Source: Phenylobacterium sp.
Lineage (GTDB): Bacteria > Pseudomonadota > Alphaproteobacteria > Caulobacterales > Caulobacteraceae
Reading direction: 5' to 3'
Length of the DNA: 64,000 nucleotides
Assembly: GCF_013822795.1 (NCBI RefSeq)
Contig: NZ_PNLB01000015.1
Coordinates: 62,001-126,000, forward strand
The notes under the pieces were generated by a model. That model did not search any database. It was not told where the DNA came from and worked only from the letters and a program-made list of their open reading frames with translations. The translations under genes were made by a program, and so were the position numbers. The first letter of the stretch is position 1. Every line of letters begins with the position of its first letter. Below are positions 25,394 to 34,049 of the stretch, one piece after another.

Positions 25394-25419
25394 TGGCATC
25401 GCGTTGGAATCTGATGCCA
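25394..25419. promoter_or_regulatory. Inverted repeat upstream of the Lrp-type gene
   Basis: TGGCATC (25394-25400) and GATGCCA (25413-25419) are perfect inverted arms with 12 bases between, 21 bases upstream of the regulator's start codon. Lrp-family proteins often bind such dyads and autoregulate. Assignment is inferred from position. Confidence 0.4.
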
Positions 25420-25461
25420 ACTTCGCCGTCATTATTGGTGTATTTGCAATCCAATTGTTTT

Positions 25462-25512
25462 GATCTTGGCCTAGGGTGCCGGCCTCAGATCTGATTTTGG
25501 CTCAGGGTGCCG
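25462..25512 (+). repeat. 20-bp direct repeat in the argG leader
   Basis: GATCTTGGCCTAGGGTGCCG (25462-25481) and GATTTTGGCTCAGGGTGCCG (25493-25512) match at 17 of 20 positions, 31 bases apart. The second copy ends 3 bases before the argG ATG, so any binder would cover the ribosome binding region. Could be a regulator site or a small duplication. Confidence 0.55.
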
Positions 25513-25515
25513 CGC

Positions 25516-26744
<1,229 letters not shown>

Positions 26745-26748
<4 letters not shown>

Positions 26749-26951
26749 GCCTCGACCTTGTTGTAGGGATACTGGTCGCGGATTTCATAGGCGAAGAACC
26801 GGCCTTTGGAATCCGCGTCCACGAAACTTCGGTGCACCTCCCCTGGGACGCCGACATAGACGTAGCGGTCGCCGTCGTGGAACGTCACGAACAACTTGGC
26901 ACGATGCTCGTCATAGAAAATCTCGCGGATCGCTTCGGAGTCGACCTGCAT
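26745..26951 (-). CDS. KTSC domain protein
   Basis: A 68-residue protein almost entirely covered by a KTSC domain (named for the C-terminus of some lysyl-tRNA synthetases). The pattern is [40 protein letters not shown] and [12 protein letters not shown]. Function unknown; these small proteins are widespread in proteobacteria. Convergent with argG. Confidence 0.8.
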
Positions 26952-27081
26952 GGCGGGGCCTCCTATCCTCCGTGGACACCCCTAAACGCGCGGGGCGGGC
27001 GAAAGTGTTCCCCCAGCAAGCTGAGCCGTGCCAAAGTCAGCCCCATAACCGCCGCGTCCGCCGGCCGATTCAGGGGGAAAC

Positions 27082-27486
27082 ATGCAACCGCACAGCTATG
27101 TGGCGCTGGTCACCGTCGCCGCGCTTCTGACCTATTTCTGGATGGGGCTGCGGGTCGGCCGCGCCCGCGCCAAGAGCGGGATTTCGCCGCCGGCCATGAC
27201 CGGCGATCCGATCCTCGAGCGCAACATCCGGGTCCACTACAACACCCTGGAATGGCTGCCGATCTTCCTGGTCGGCCTGTGGCTGTTCGCGATCTACTGG
27301 AACGATCTGATCGCCGCCGGCCTGGGCGTGGTCTGGATCGTCGGACGGATCCTCTATGCGCTCGGCTATGTGGCCGATCCGAAGAAGCGCGAGGCCGGCT
27401 TCCTGATCCAGTTCGCGGCCGCGGCCATCCTGCTGCTAGGCGCGGCCGGACGGATCATCTGGACCCTGGCCACGGTCGGAGCCTAG
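27082..27486 (+). CDS. MAPEG family membrane protein
   Basis: A 134-residue protein with four hydrophobic helices. The MAPEG signature lies at residues about 46-60 (LERNIRVHYNTLEWLPIFL), where the glutathione-binding Arg/Asn/Glu positions of the eukaryotic relatives are kept (E-R-x-x-R-x-x-x-N-x-x-E). Helices at 8-22, 60-80, 85-100 and 110-132. The family includes microsomal glutathione transferases; the bacterial activity is unproven. Stop overlaps the TauE/SafE gene by 4 bases. Confidence 0.88.
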   Translation: MQPHSYVALVTVAALLTYFWMGLRVGRARAKSGISPPAMTGDPILERNIRVHYNTLEWLPIFLVGLWLFAIYWNDLIAAGLGVVWIVGRILYALGYVADPKKREAGFLIQFAAAAILLLGAAGRIIWTLATVGA

Positions 27487-28253
27487 CCGAACAGCACCAG
27501 CGCCTGCCAGATCGCCAGGCCGGTGACGACGTAGCCCACCACCCAGGTCAGCGCCCGGATCGGCATGACCTTGGTCATCCAGCCGGCGATCGGGGCGGCG
27601 ACCACGCCGCCCCCGATCAGGCCCAGCACCGACCACAGATGATCGCGCAGGCCCTCGGTCTCCCAATGGCCGGAGACCAGGGCGGCGAGGAACGCGGCCG
27701 ACACGGCGGCGGCGACGAAGGCCTCGGCCGCATTGGTGGTGCCGATCGCCTTGCGCGGGTCCGCGCCCGTGCCCAGCAGGGTCGAGGTGACCACCGGGCC
27801 CCAGCCGCCGCCGCCGACCGCGTCGAAGAACCCGCCCACCAGGCCGAGCGGGGCCGGCGACTTCCACGAGAACGGCTTGGGCCGCGCGCCCTTCCAGGCG
27901 CGATAGAGGATCACCAGGCCCATCAGGCCGAGCCAGGCGACCACGAACGGCTTGATCATCTCGCCGTCGACCGAGGTCAGCAGGTAGGTGCCGGCGACGC
28001 CGCCGACGACGCCGCCCAGCGACAACAGCGCCAGCAGCCGCCAGTCGACGTTGCGGTGGGCGATATGCGAGGCGGCCGAGGCCGCGCCGGTGAACACCTT
28101 GGCCGCGTGGACGCTGGCCGAGGCGCTGGCCGGGGGCACCCCGTTGGCCAACAGCACCGTGGTCGACACCACGCCGTAGGCCATGCCCAAGGCGCCGTCG
28201 ACCAGCTGAGCGGCGAAGCCAACCGCGGCGTAAAGCCAGAACTCAGGACCCAT
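27483..28253 (-). CDS. TauE/SafE family sulfite exporter-like permease
   Basis: An inner-membrane permease of 256 residues from the ATG at 28253. The family duplication is visible: the N-terminal VGFAAQLVDGALGMAYGVVS and the C-terminal LVGGFFDAVGGGGWGPVVTS both carry the DGxxGxGxG-like loop. Eight or so hydrophobic segments. Substrate unknown; relatives export sulfite or organosulfur anions. An upstream ATG (28304) would add 17 polar residues. No sulfur metabolism genes are adjacent. Confidence 0.88.
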   Translation of the reverse strand: MGPEFWLYAAVGFAAQLVDGALGMAYGVVSTTVLLANGVPPASASASVHAAKVFTGAASAASHIAHRNVDWRLLALLSLGGVVGGVAGTYLLTSVDGEMIKPFVVAWLGLMGLVILYRAWKGARPKPFSWKSPAPLGLVGGFFDAVGGGGWGPVVTSTLLGTGADPRKAIGTTNAAEAFVAAAVSAAFLAALVSGHWETEGLRDHLWSVLGLIGGGVVAAPIAGWMTKVMPIRALTWVVGYVVTGLAIWQALVLFG

Positions 28254-28362
28254 CGCCCCTCCAATTCGCGGGCCGCAACTCGCAGAGCTTTCCGAGAGGC
28301 GCAATGGGGATTACCTCGGGGCGCGATCAGCATTTCTGCGTTTCCACCCGGCCGATAGACCC

Positions 28363-29001
28363 ATGCAGCTGCCCGTCGATCCTGCCCGCTACGGGGCTTT
28401 CCTTGGAGTGATGGCCGTCATGGCCGTGACGCCCGGCCCGGCCAATCTGTTCGCCATCGCCACCGGGGCCCAGAAGGGCAAGGCCGCCGCCTTGGTCGGG
28501 GTAGCCGGCATGAACACCGCCACCCTGGTCTGGTTCGGCGCTGCGGCCCTGGGGCTCGGGGCGCTGATCCTGGCCTTTCCGCAGGTCTTCCACCTGCTGG
28601 CCTTCGCCGGGGCGGCCTACATCGCCTGGCTGGGCGTCAAATCGCTGCGCGGCGCCGTCCGGCACGACGCCGAACCGGGCCACGGCGCCTTCAAACAGGG
28701 GAAGTCGGCCTATCTCGACGGCTTTGCCGTGCAGATCGCCAATCCGAAGGCGGTGCTGTTCTTCACCGCGGTGCTGCCGCCGTTCCTCGATCCGGCGCGG
28801 CCCCTGCCGGCCCAGCTGGCGGCGTTCGCCTGTGCGACCCTGACCCTAGATATCCTGGCGATGAGCGCCTATGGCCTCGGCGGCGCGGCCCTGGCCGCCA
28901 AGATGACCGAGCCACGCTTCGCCCGCGGCTTCGCCGTGGTGGTCGGACTGTTGCTGCTGACCGCCGCGGTGTTGATGGCGCTCAAGGCTGGCGGAGCTTA
29001 A
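28363..29001 (+). CDS. LysE family amino-acid exporter
   Basis: A 212-residue translocator. MAVMAVTPGPANLFAIATGA (residues 17-36) is the LysE/RhtB signature, GVAGMNTATLVWF continues helix 2, FAGAAYIAWLGVKSLRGA is the third segment, and FAVQIANPKAVLFFTAVLPPF (about 121-141) is the conserved central helix pair. Six predicted membrane helices. Likely exports amino acids or derivatives; substrate unknown. It lies 109 bases from the divergent TauE/SafE gene. Confidence 0.92.
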   Translation: MQLPVDPARYGAFLGVMAVMAVTPGPANLFAIATGAQKGKAAALVGVAGMNTATLVWFGAAALGLGALILAFPQVFHLLAFAGAAYIAWLGVKSLRGAVRHDAEPGHGAFKQGKSAYLDGFAVQIANPKAVLFFTAVLPPFLDPARPLPAQLAAFACATLTLDILAMSAYGLGGAALAAKMTEPRFARGFAVVVGLLLLTAAVLMALKAGGA

Positions 29002-29085
29002 CAAGCGCAACCATAATTAGGCCCAGGTGTTTTTCCCTAGTGCGCCACCTTCCTCGCTGTACGAGGAATTTCGGGTCCGAAAGTC

Positions 29086-29667
29086 ATGTCACGTAAATCC
29101 GCCGCCATCGTCGCCAGCCTGGCCCTTACGGCCCTGCTCGGCGCCTGCACGACCGCCACGCCCTACCAGCCGAACATCTCGGGCCAAAAGGTCCAGGGCG
29201 GCTACTCCGAGCAGCAGGTCGAGACCGACCGGTTCCGGGTCACCTTTTCCGGCAACAGCCTGACCTCGCGCGAAACCGTCGAGGGCTACCTGCTCTACCG
29301 CGCCGCCGAGCTGACCGTGCAGCAAGGCTACGACTGGTTCGAGATCGTCGACCGCAACACCGACGCCGACCGCCGCACCTATATCGACCGCGATCCGTTC
29401 TACAGCCCGTGGTACGGGCCGAGCTACGGCTACTGGCGTCCCTACTGGCGCTACTACGGCGGGGGCTATGGCTGGAACAGCTGGGACCCCTATTGGGGCA
29501 ACCCCTTCTGGACCAGCAGCGTCGACGTCCGCACCGTCACCAAGTTCGAGGCCAGCGCCGAGATCCTGCTGCGCAAGGGCTCCAAGCCCGCCGAAAACCC
29601 CGGCGCCTTCGACGCCCGCGCGGTGATGAGCAACCTCGGCCCGCGGGTGCTGCGGCCCGCGCCGTAA
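29086..29667 (+). CDS. CC0125/CC1285-type lipoprotein
   Basis: A 193-residue lipoprotein. Signal peptide with lipobox LLGAC, Cys21 acylated. The mature part starts TTATPYQPNISGQKVQGGY, has ETDRFRVTFSGNSLTSRETV and YLLYRAAELTVQQGYDWFEI, and then a Tyr/Trp/Gly-rich stretch (about 105-145: PFYSPWYGPSYGYWRPYW and on). This combination is the Caulobacter CC0125/CC1285 family, whose function is unknown. A strong palindrome at its stop codon separates it from the convergent GGDEF-EAL gene. Confidence 0.88.
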   Translation: MSRKSAAIVASLALTALLGACTTATPYQPNISGQKVQGGYSEQQVETDRFRVTFSGNSLTSRETVEGYLLYRAAELTVQQGYDWFEIVDRNTDADRRTYIDRDPFYSPWYGPSYGYWRPYWRYYGGGYGWNSWDPYWGNPFWTSSVDVRTVTKFEASAEILLRKGSKPAENPGAFDARAVMSNLGPRVLRPAP

Positions 29668-29676
29668 GGCGCGGGC
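29655..29676. terminator. Bidirectional hairpin between convergent genes
   Basis: GCCCGCGCC (29655-29663), GTAA loop, GGCGCGGGC (29668-29676). The perfect 9-bp stem has the lipoprotein stop codon in its loop and ends one base before the stop of the minus-strand gene. No U-tract on either strand. Confidence 0.55.
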
Positions 29677-29677
29677 G

Positions 29678-32059
29678 TCAGCCGGCCTTGCGCTCGGCCT
29701 CGGTCCAGTCGTCCAGCGCCGTCAGCGGCGCCGGGCGGCCGATCGCATAGCCCTGAACCTCGGCGCAGGCCTCGCCGCGCAGGAACTCCAGCTGCTCAAG
29801 CGTCTCGACGCCCTCGGCGGTGACCGGGATGTCCAGGCTGCGGCCCAGGCCCAGCACCGCCTTGACGATGGCGGTGGCGCGCTCGTGGCGGTGGATGTTC
29901 TCGACGAAGCTCTTGTCGATCTTGATCTTGTCGAACGGGAACGACTGCAGGGTCGAAAGCGACGAGAAGCCGGTGCCGAAATCGTCCATGGCGATGCGCA
30001 CGCCCAGCGCCTTCAGCCGGCGCAGGTTGTCGAGCGCGCGCTGATAGTCCTTGAACAGCGCCGTCTCAGTGATCTCCAGCTCCAGTCGGCGCGGAGCCAG
30101 GCCGGTCTCCATCAGCACCTCGTGCACCACCGCCGGCAGGTTCGCCTGGTGCAGCTGCACCGGCGATAGGTTGACGGCGATGCGCAGCGGCTTGTCCCAG
30201 GCGGCCGCGTCGGCGCAGGCGCGGCGCAGCACCCATTCGCCGAGCGGCAGGATCAGTCCGCTCTCCTCGGCCACCGGGATGAAGTCGATCGGCGCGATGA
30301 GGCCGCGCTGCGGATGGCGCCAGCGGACCAGCGCCTCGAAGCCGCAGACCTCTCCGTCCTCGGCGCGGGCCAGCGGCTGGTAGTGCAGCACCAGCTCCTC
30401 GGCCGTGATCGCCTGGCGCAGCTCGCGGGCCAGCGCCCGCCGCACCCGGATCGACTCGTCCATCTCGCGCTTGAAGAAGCGGTAGCCGCCGCGACCGTCC
30501 TCCTTGGCGCGATAGAGCGCCATGTCGGCGTTGGCCAGCAGCGCCTCGCCGCTCGCGCCGTCGCCGGGATAGAGGCTGACGCCGAGACTGGCGCCGACCT
30601 GCAGCTGCTGGTCGCCATAGGGCGCCGGCGTGCTCAGCGCCTCCAGCAGCTCGGTGCAGAGCTCGGCCGCGGCGGCGGGCTGGTCGGCCGCCCCGATCTG
30701 CACCACGACGAACTCATCCCCGCCTAGGCGGGCGGCGAACGACGGCGCGACCACGGCCTTCTGCAGGCGGCGGGCGACCTCGGTCAGGATCGCGTCGCCG
30801 GCCAGGTGGCCGTGCAAGTCGTTCGCCTCCTTGAAGTGATCAAGGTCGATGCAGATCACCGACAGCTTCTCACCGGTGATCTGAATCCGCTCAAGCGCCT
30901 GAGCCAGGCGGGCCTGCATCATGTTGCGGTTGGCCAGGCCGGTCAGACCGTCGTGTTCGGCCAGGTAGCGGATCTTCTCCTCGGCCGAGCGGCGCTCGCG
31001 CAGGTCGCGGACCGCCAGCACCATCAGGTCGCCCGCCTCGCCGGCGGCGCGCCGCCGCTCAAGCATCCGGCCGAAGGTTTCGACGGGAATGTCCTCGCCG
31101 CCGCCCTGGGGCCGCAGCACGCCCTCGCAGCGGGCGTTGTGGGCCACGCAGGAGGCGTCGTCGAACATCAGGATCTCGCCGGTCAGCTTGCGGCCGGTCA
31201 GTTCGGCCAGCGGAGCCCCGGCCAGGGCGCAGAACGCGGCGTTGGCGTCCTGGATGCGGTCGCCGTGCACGACCACGATGCCTTCGTAGGCGGCGTCGGC
31301 CAGGCGGCGGATGCGGGTCAGGGCCTGGGCGTTGGCCCCGCCTTCGATCAGCACCGCGCCGAGACCGCCAAGGATGATCAGGCTGACGATCAGCGCCACG
31401 GCCAGGGTCATCATCACCGACGACAGCAGCTGGGCCGGAACGTGGACCGTGGCGTCCGGGACGACGGTGATCGCGCCCATGCCGGCGAAGTGCAGGCTGC
31501 AGATCGCCACCGTGAGCAGCAGGCCGGCCAGCAGCTGCTGCGACAGCCGCGCGGCGTCACGGGCCGCGAACATCGCCGCCAGCGCCACCCCGACCCCGGC
31601 CACGACCGAGCCGGCCACGATCGGCAGGTCCCAGGTCAGCACGCCCTCGGTCACGTAGGCGCCCATGCCGGTATAGTGCATCGCCCCGACCCCGAGGCCG
31701 GCGAGCACGCCGCCCGCGATCTTGCCCCCGCGCCCCGGCGCGAAGGCCGGCGCGGCGAAGGCCGCGGCCATGAACACCCCGGCGATCAGCAGCGAAACCA
31801 GCGTGCCCATCGGCAGGAAGCCCGACCGCAGCCCGGTTTCGTAGGACAGCATGGCGATGAAGTGCGTCGCCCAGACCGAACAGCCGGCGACCAGACCGGT
31901 CAGCAGCACCCAGGCTGCACGTACACCGTGTCCCTGGGCCGTCCGCATCCTTGAGTATAAACGAAAGGCGGTAAAGCATCCGCCGAAGCACACGAGTCCA
32001 GCAACAACAACCAGGCGCAGGTCATGTTCTGTCGCCAAGCAAGTTAAGACTTTGAACAC
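29678..32059 (-). CDS. MHYT-PAS-GGDEF-EAL cyclic-di-GMP signalling protein
   Basis: A 793-residue membrane sensor. The N-terminal MHYT sensor (residues 1-240) has three M/L-H-x-x-GMG-like repeats (THFIAML, MHYTGMG, LHFAGMG) and seven helices, and may bind copper or a gas. A PAS domain follows (about 250-340), then GGDEF with intact RLGGDEFVVV (about 444-453), and EAL with GFEALVRW near 573, an ETAL segment and DDFGTGFSS (loop 6). Both catalytic signatures look intact, so the protein could make or break cyclic-di-GMP; the balance is unknown. The start is GTG at 32059. Confidence 0.93.
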   Translation of the reverse strand: MFKVLTCLATEHDLRLVVVAGLVCFGGCFTAFRLYSRMRTAQGHGVRAAWVLLTGLVAGCSVWATHFIAMLSYETGLRSGFLPMGTLVSLLIAGVFMAAAFAAPAFAPGRGGKIAGGVLAGLGVGAMHYTGMGAYVTEGVLTWDLPIVAGSVVAGVGVALAAMFAARDAARLSQQLLAGLLLTVAICSLHFAGMGAITVVPDATVHVPAQLLSSVMMTLAVALIVSLIILGGLGAVLIEGGANAQALTRIRRLADAAYEGIVVVHGDRIQDANAAFCALAGAPLAELTGRKLTGEILMFDDASCVAHNARCEGVLRPQGGGEDIPVETFGRMLERRRAAGEAGDLMVLAVRDLRERRSAEEKIRYLAEHDGLTGLANRNMMQARLAQALERIQITGEKLSVICIDLDHFKEANDLHGHLAGDAILTEVARRLQKAVVAPSFAARLGGDEFVVVQIGAADQPAAAAELCTELLEALSTPAPYGDQQLQVGASLGVSLYPGDGASGEALLANADMALYRAKEDGRGGYRFFKREMDESIRVRRALARELRQAITAEELVLHYQPLARAEDGEVCGFEALVRWRHPQRGLIAPIDFIPVAEESGLILPLGEWVLRRACADAAAWDKPLRIAVNLSPVQLHQANLPAVVHEVLMETGLAPRRLELEITETALFKDYQRALDNLRRLKALGVRIAMDDFGTGFSSLSTLQSFPFDKIKIDKSFVENIHRHERATAIVKAVLGLGRSLDIPVTAEGVETLEQLEFLRGEACAEVQGYAIGRPAPLTALDDWTEAERKAG

Positions 32060-32141
32060 TATAAACCATGCCCCAACGGCTGAAATAGGCGCGCGTTCTA
32101 GGTCGGCACGGTAAATAAACGGCTCATTCCGCTAAATAAAT

Positions 32142-32390
32142 TCAGGTAGCCGCGCGCCATCCCAGCCCGACGGTGGTCACCGACGGCATTGCCCGCAACC
32201 GTTCGACGAGCAGGCCTGCGACATCGGGTCCCACGCCGCTCGCCTCCAGCCGGATCGAGGTCCGGTCCGCGCCCTGCTCGGCGGCGAGCGTCAGGATCTG
32301 CGCGCCCTGCACGGCGAAGGGGGCCAGCACCCGCAGCACGATGTCGGCCTCCGGGCGCGCTTCGATCAGGAAGGTCCGCCGCTCAGCCAT
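32142..32390 (-). CDS. IlvM-like ACT domain protein, without an adjacent large subunit
   Basis: An 82-residue protein resembling in length and layout the IlvM regulatory subunit of acetolactate synthase II. FLIEARPEADIVLRVLAPF, AVQGAQILTLAAEQ, TSIRLEASGVGPDVAGLLVE and RLRAMPSVTTVGLGW give the beta-alpha-beta-beta-alpha-beta ACT pattern. Its start overlaps the stop of the 103-aa gene by 8 bases, so the two are translationally coupled. No acetolactate synthase large subunit lies in the window. Given the Ile/Thr attenuator upstream, a role in branched-chain amino acid sensing is a reasonable inference, but its partner is unknown. It could be an independent ACT protein rather than a true IlvM. 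Confidence 0.7.
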   Translation of the reverse strand: MAERRTFLIEARPEADIVLRVLAPFAVQGAQILTLAAEQGADRTSIRLEASGVGPDVAGLLVERLRAMPSVTTVGLGWRAAT

Positions 32391-32694
32391 GTTTGAGCGC
32401 CTTGGCCGGGTAGACCTGGGCCAGCAGCAGGCGGCCGGCGTCGTCGAACGCGCGCAGCCGCAAGGCCTCGGGCGCGGGCTCCACGGCCCAGATCAGCTCG
32501 CAGGTCGGGGCCGTGCTCGGCCAGGCCAGGTCCAGGGCCTGCTCGACCGCCAGCAGCGCTTCCAGGCCGCCGCTCAGCGTCGCCTCCAGACGGGCGGTCT
32601 GCTCCAGCAGGGCTTCGTGGGCCAGCGTCGCGGCGAACCGGCGGGCGGCCAGCCCGGCGCTGGCGGGATCGGATGAGGGGTTCGAGTGGTCCAT
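32383..32694 (-). CDS. Protein of unknown function, first gene after the Ile/Thr attenuator
   Basis: A 103-residue protein I do not recognise. The N-terminus is Ala/Ser/Pro-rich (MDHSNPSSDPASAGLAARR). A helix follows (about 20-55: FAATLAHEALLEQTARLEAT, then LSGGLEALLAVEQAL), then a strand-rich C-terminus (CELIWAVEPAPEALRLRAFD, DAGRLLLAQVYPAKALKHG). No signal peptide or membrane helix. The ATG at 32694 follows GAAAGGATTG, a reasonable ribosome binding site, and lies 43 bases after the attenuator terminator. It overlaps the start of the ACT gene by 8 bases. Candidate partner of the ACT protein. Confidence 0.65.
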   Translation of the reverse strand: MDHSNPSSDPASAGLAARRFAATLAHEALLEQTARLEATLSGGLEALLAVEQALDLAWPSTAPTCELIWAVEPAPEALRLRAFDDAGRLLLAQVYPAKALKHG

Positions 32695-32736
32695 TGCAGT
32701 CAATCCTTTCGAGATGAAGGACCGACGGAGCGCACA

Positions 32737-32771
32737 ACAAAAAACCCCGCTGCCTGTTCGGGAGCGGGGTT
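32737..32771 (-). terminator. Attenuator terminator of the ACT operon
   Basis: On the minus strand, AACCCCGCT (32771-32763) and AGCGGGGTT (32751-32743) form a perfect 9-bp stem with an 11-base loop, followed by a T-rich run ending TTTTTTGTTG. Leader codons 36-38 (GGGACGGGG, 32824-32816) can pair with CCCCGCTCCC (32769-32760), the terminator 5' arm, with nine pairs and one bulged C; this is an antiterminator. CCGACGGA (32792-32785 on minus) and TCCGTCGG (32729-32722) form an enclosing stem. Confidence 0.85.
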
Positions 32772-32797
32772 CCTGATCTTGCGATCCGTCGGCTTGT

Positions 32798-32929
32798 CTA
32801 AAGCGCGCGCGTTCGCCCCGTCCCAATGGTGGGGGTAATAATAATCATCATGGTGGTTTTCGACGCGCAGGCGGCCGGACGCGCCGCGGGCGCGTTCTTC
32901 AGGCCGGCAAGGTCGAGAGCCAGGGTCAT
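32798..32929 (-). CDS. Ile/Thr-rich leader peptide for attenuation
   Basis: A 43-residue open frame from the ATG at 32929 to TAG at 32798. After an ordinary N-terminus (MTLALDLAGLKNAPAARPAA) it has KTTMMIIITPTIGTG at residues 24-38. That stretch includes Ile at 29-31 and 35, and Thr at 25, 26, 32, 34 and 37. The composition resembles thr and ilv operon leader peptides. Stalling at the Ile/Thr codons would leave the antiterminator strand (codons 36-38) exposed. There is no Shine-Dalgarno sequence, and a -10-like TATAGC ends 8 bases before the ATG, so the transcript may be leaderless, which is common in Caulobacter. Confidence 0.8.
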   Translation of the reverse strand: MTLALDLAGLKNAPAARPAACASKTTMMIIITPTIGTGRTRAL

Positions 32930-32937
32930 CACAGGGA

Positions 32938-32967
32938 GCTATAGACCAGGCGCGATCGTATACGCAA
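32938..32967 (-). promoter_or_regulatory. Candidate promoter of the leader peptide
   Basis: On the minus strand, TTGCGT (32967-32962), an 18-base spacer, TATAGC (32943-32938). Its predicted start point falls on or within two bases of the leader ATG. The -35 is only a partial match. Confidence 0.4.
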
Positions 32968-32997
32968 CTCGGCCGGCGAAACGCCCGTCAGAAACGC

Positions 32998-33021
32998 AAA
33001 AGGGCCGCCCGAAGGCGACCC
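32998..33021 (-). terminator. Terminator of tRNA-Gly
   Basis: On the minus strand, GGGTCGCC-TTCG-GGCGGCCC is followed by TTTTGCGTTT. The 8-bp stem with a UUCG tetraloop begins 22 bases after the tRNA 3' end. A clear intrinsic terminator. Confidence 0.85.
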
Positions 33022-33042
33022 CTGCTTAGTCCGATTTTCGAT

Positions 33043-33117
33043 TGGAGCGGGCGAAGAGATTCGAACTCTCGACCCCAACCTTGGCAAGGTTGTGCTCTAC
33101 CACTGAGCTACGCCCGC
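33043..33117 (-). tRNA. tRNA-Gly (GCC anticodon)
   Basis: A 75-nucleotide cloverleaf including an encoded CCA. Acceptor arms GCGGGCG (5') and CGCCCGC (3'), discriminator U, and CCA. The D arm starts GCTCAGTGG, the anticodon arm is ACCTTGCCAAGGT with anticodon GCC, and the T arm has GTTCGAATC. It reads GGC and GGU glycine codons. It stands alone, with a candidate promoter upstream and a strong terminator downstream. Confidence 0.97.
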
Positions 33118-33165
33118 ACTCCGAAGCGACTTGGTGTTCCGTGCCGCCCGAAAATCGAGAGCGGG

Positions 33166-33194
33166 CTTATGGCAGAGCGCCCGCACGTTGGCAA
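33166..33194 (-). promoter_or_regulatory. Candidate promoter of tRNA-Gly
   Basis: On the minus strand, TTGCCA (33194-33189), 17 bases, CATAAG (33171-33166). It would start transcription about 40 bases upstream of the mature tRNA. Confidence 0.4.
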
Positions 33195-33215
33195 CACCAA
33201 GGACCATCTTTTTTC

Positions 33216-33956
33216 TCAGCCGAATTTCGGACCCTTCAAACGGCGCTTGTTGACGTGGTCCTTGGGGGCCTCGGCGACCTCCTCCGGGAACTCGCCGCGG
33301 AAGTAGTAGCGCTGCCAGGCCTCCTTGGTGGCGTCAGGATCGGCGCGGAAGATCCGCTTGTTGAACTCGCTGCGGTGCTTCTCCCAGGTGTCGTACTGGC
33401 CACGCAGTTCCGGGTTGCGGTCCATGCCGCGGATCACCGGCTGGAACTCGGCCAGCTCGCGGTCCTTGGTCAGGGTGATGAAGCAGAACGGCTCGCCCTT
33501 TTCGAAGCGCACGCGGCCCGGGCGGGTGAAAATCCAGTTCATCGTGAACGGGAACGGCAGCCACTCGGTCTCGACCAGGCCGGCCAGCGGCTGGACGCCG
33601 TCCTTGACGTGGTTGGGCGGGCCCTGGGCGATCATCGACCAGCCGGGCGGCGTGCGGAACAGGTAGCCAGGGTGGAAGGTCATTACCCCGTGGCTGAAGT
33701 GGCTCTTCACGAAGTTGTGGAAATCGGGATGCGGCCGGTCGGGGACCAGCTTGATGTCGTCCTGCATCACCCCGCCGTTCCACTCGGCGGTGAAAGCCAT
33801 CGGGCAGAGGATCTCCCACCCCGTGGTGTTGGCCATGGTCAGCGGCAGGCAGCGATAGGGGTGGCGCTCGGCGAACCGGTCCATCCAGGCGCGCTGCGGG
33901 CGTCCCGGCACGATTTCCGGCGGCCGCTCGGCGGTGGGATAGCACTCGAGCTCCAT
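33216..33956 (-). CDS. DUF6065 family protein
   Basis: A 246-residue soluble protein with the DUF6065 pattern: LECYPTAERPPEIVPGRPQR, AWMDRFAERHPYRCLPLTMA, NTTGWEILCPMAFTAEWNGG, and later FHPGYLFRTPPGW and FPFTMNWIFTRPG. Members are of unknown function; some lie near secondary metabolism or 2-oxoglutarate-enzyme genes. No signal peptide. It is divergent from the prolyl-tRNA deacylase-like gene and unrelated to the tRNA next to it. Confidence 0.8.
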   Translation of the reverse strand: MELECYPTAERPPEIVPGRPQRAWMDRFAERHPYRCLPLTMANTTGWEILCPMAFTAEWNGGVMQDDIKLVPDRPHPDFHNFVKSHFSHGVMTFHPGYLFRTPPGWSMIAQGPPNHVKDGVQPLAGLVETEWLPFPFTMNWIFTRPGRVRFEKGEPFCFITLTKDRELAEFQPVIRGMDRNPELRGQYDTWEKHRSEFNKRIFRADPDATKEAWQRYYFRGEFPEEVAEAPKDHVNKRRLKGPKFG

Positions 33957-34049
33957 GGGCTCCTCCAGCGTTCAGTCCTGGCGACTGCTCTAGACCCGCG
34001 ATCGGCGCGCCGCTAGCGGCCAGCGGCGGGCTTGCGCTAAGCAGGCGCC

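Noticed and set aside
33042..34016. A plus-strand frame starting inside the tRNA-Gly region.
   Set aside because: Its N-terminus is the translated complement of the tRNA, a common artefact, and the rest is antisense to the DUF6065 gene.
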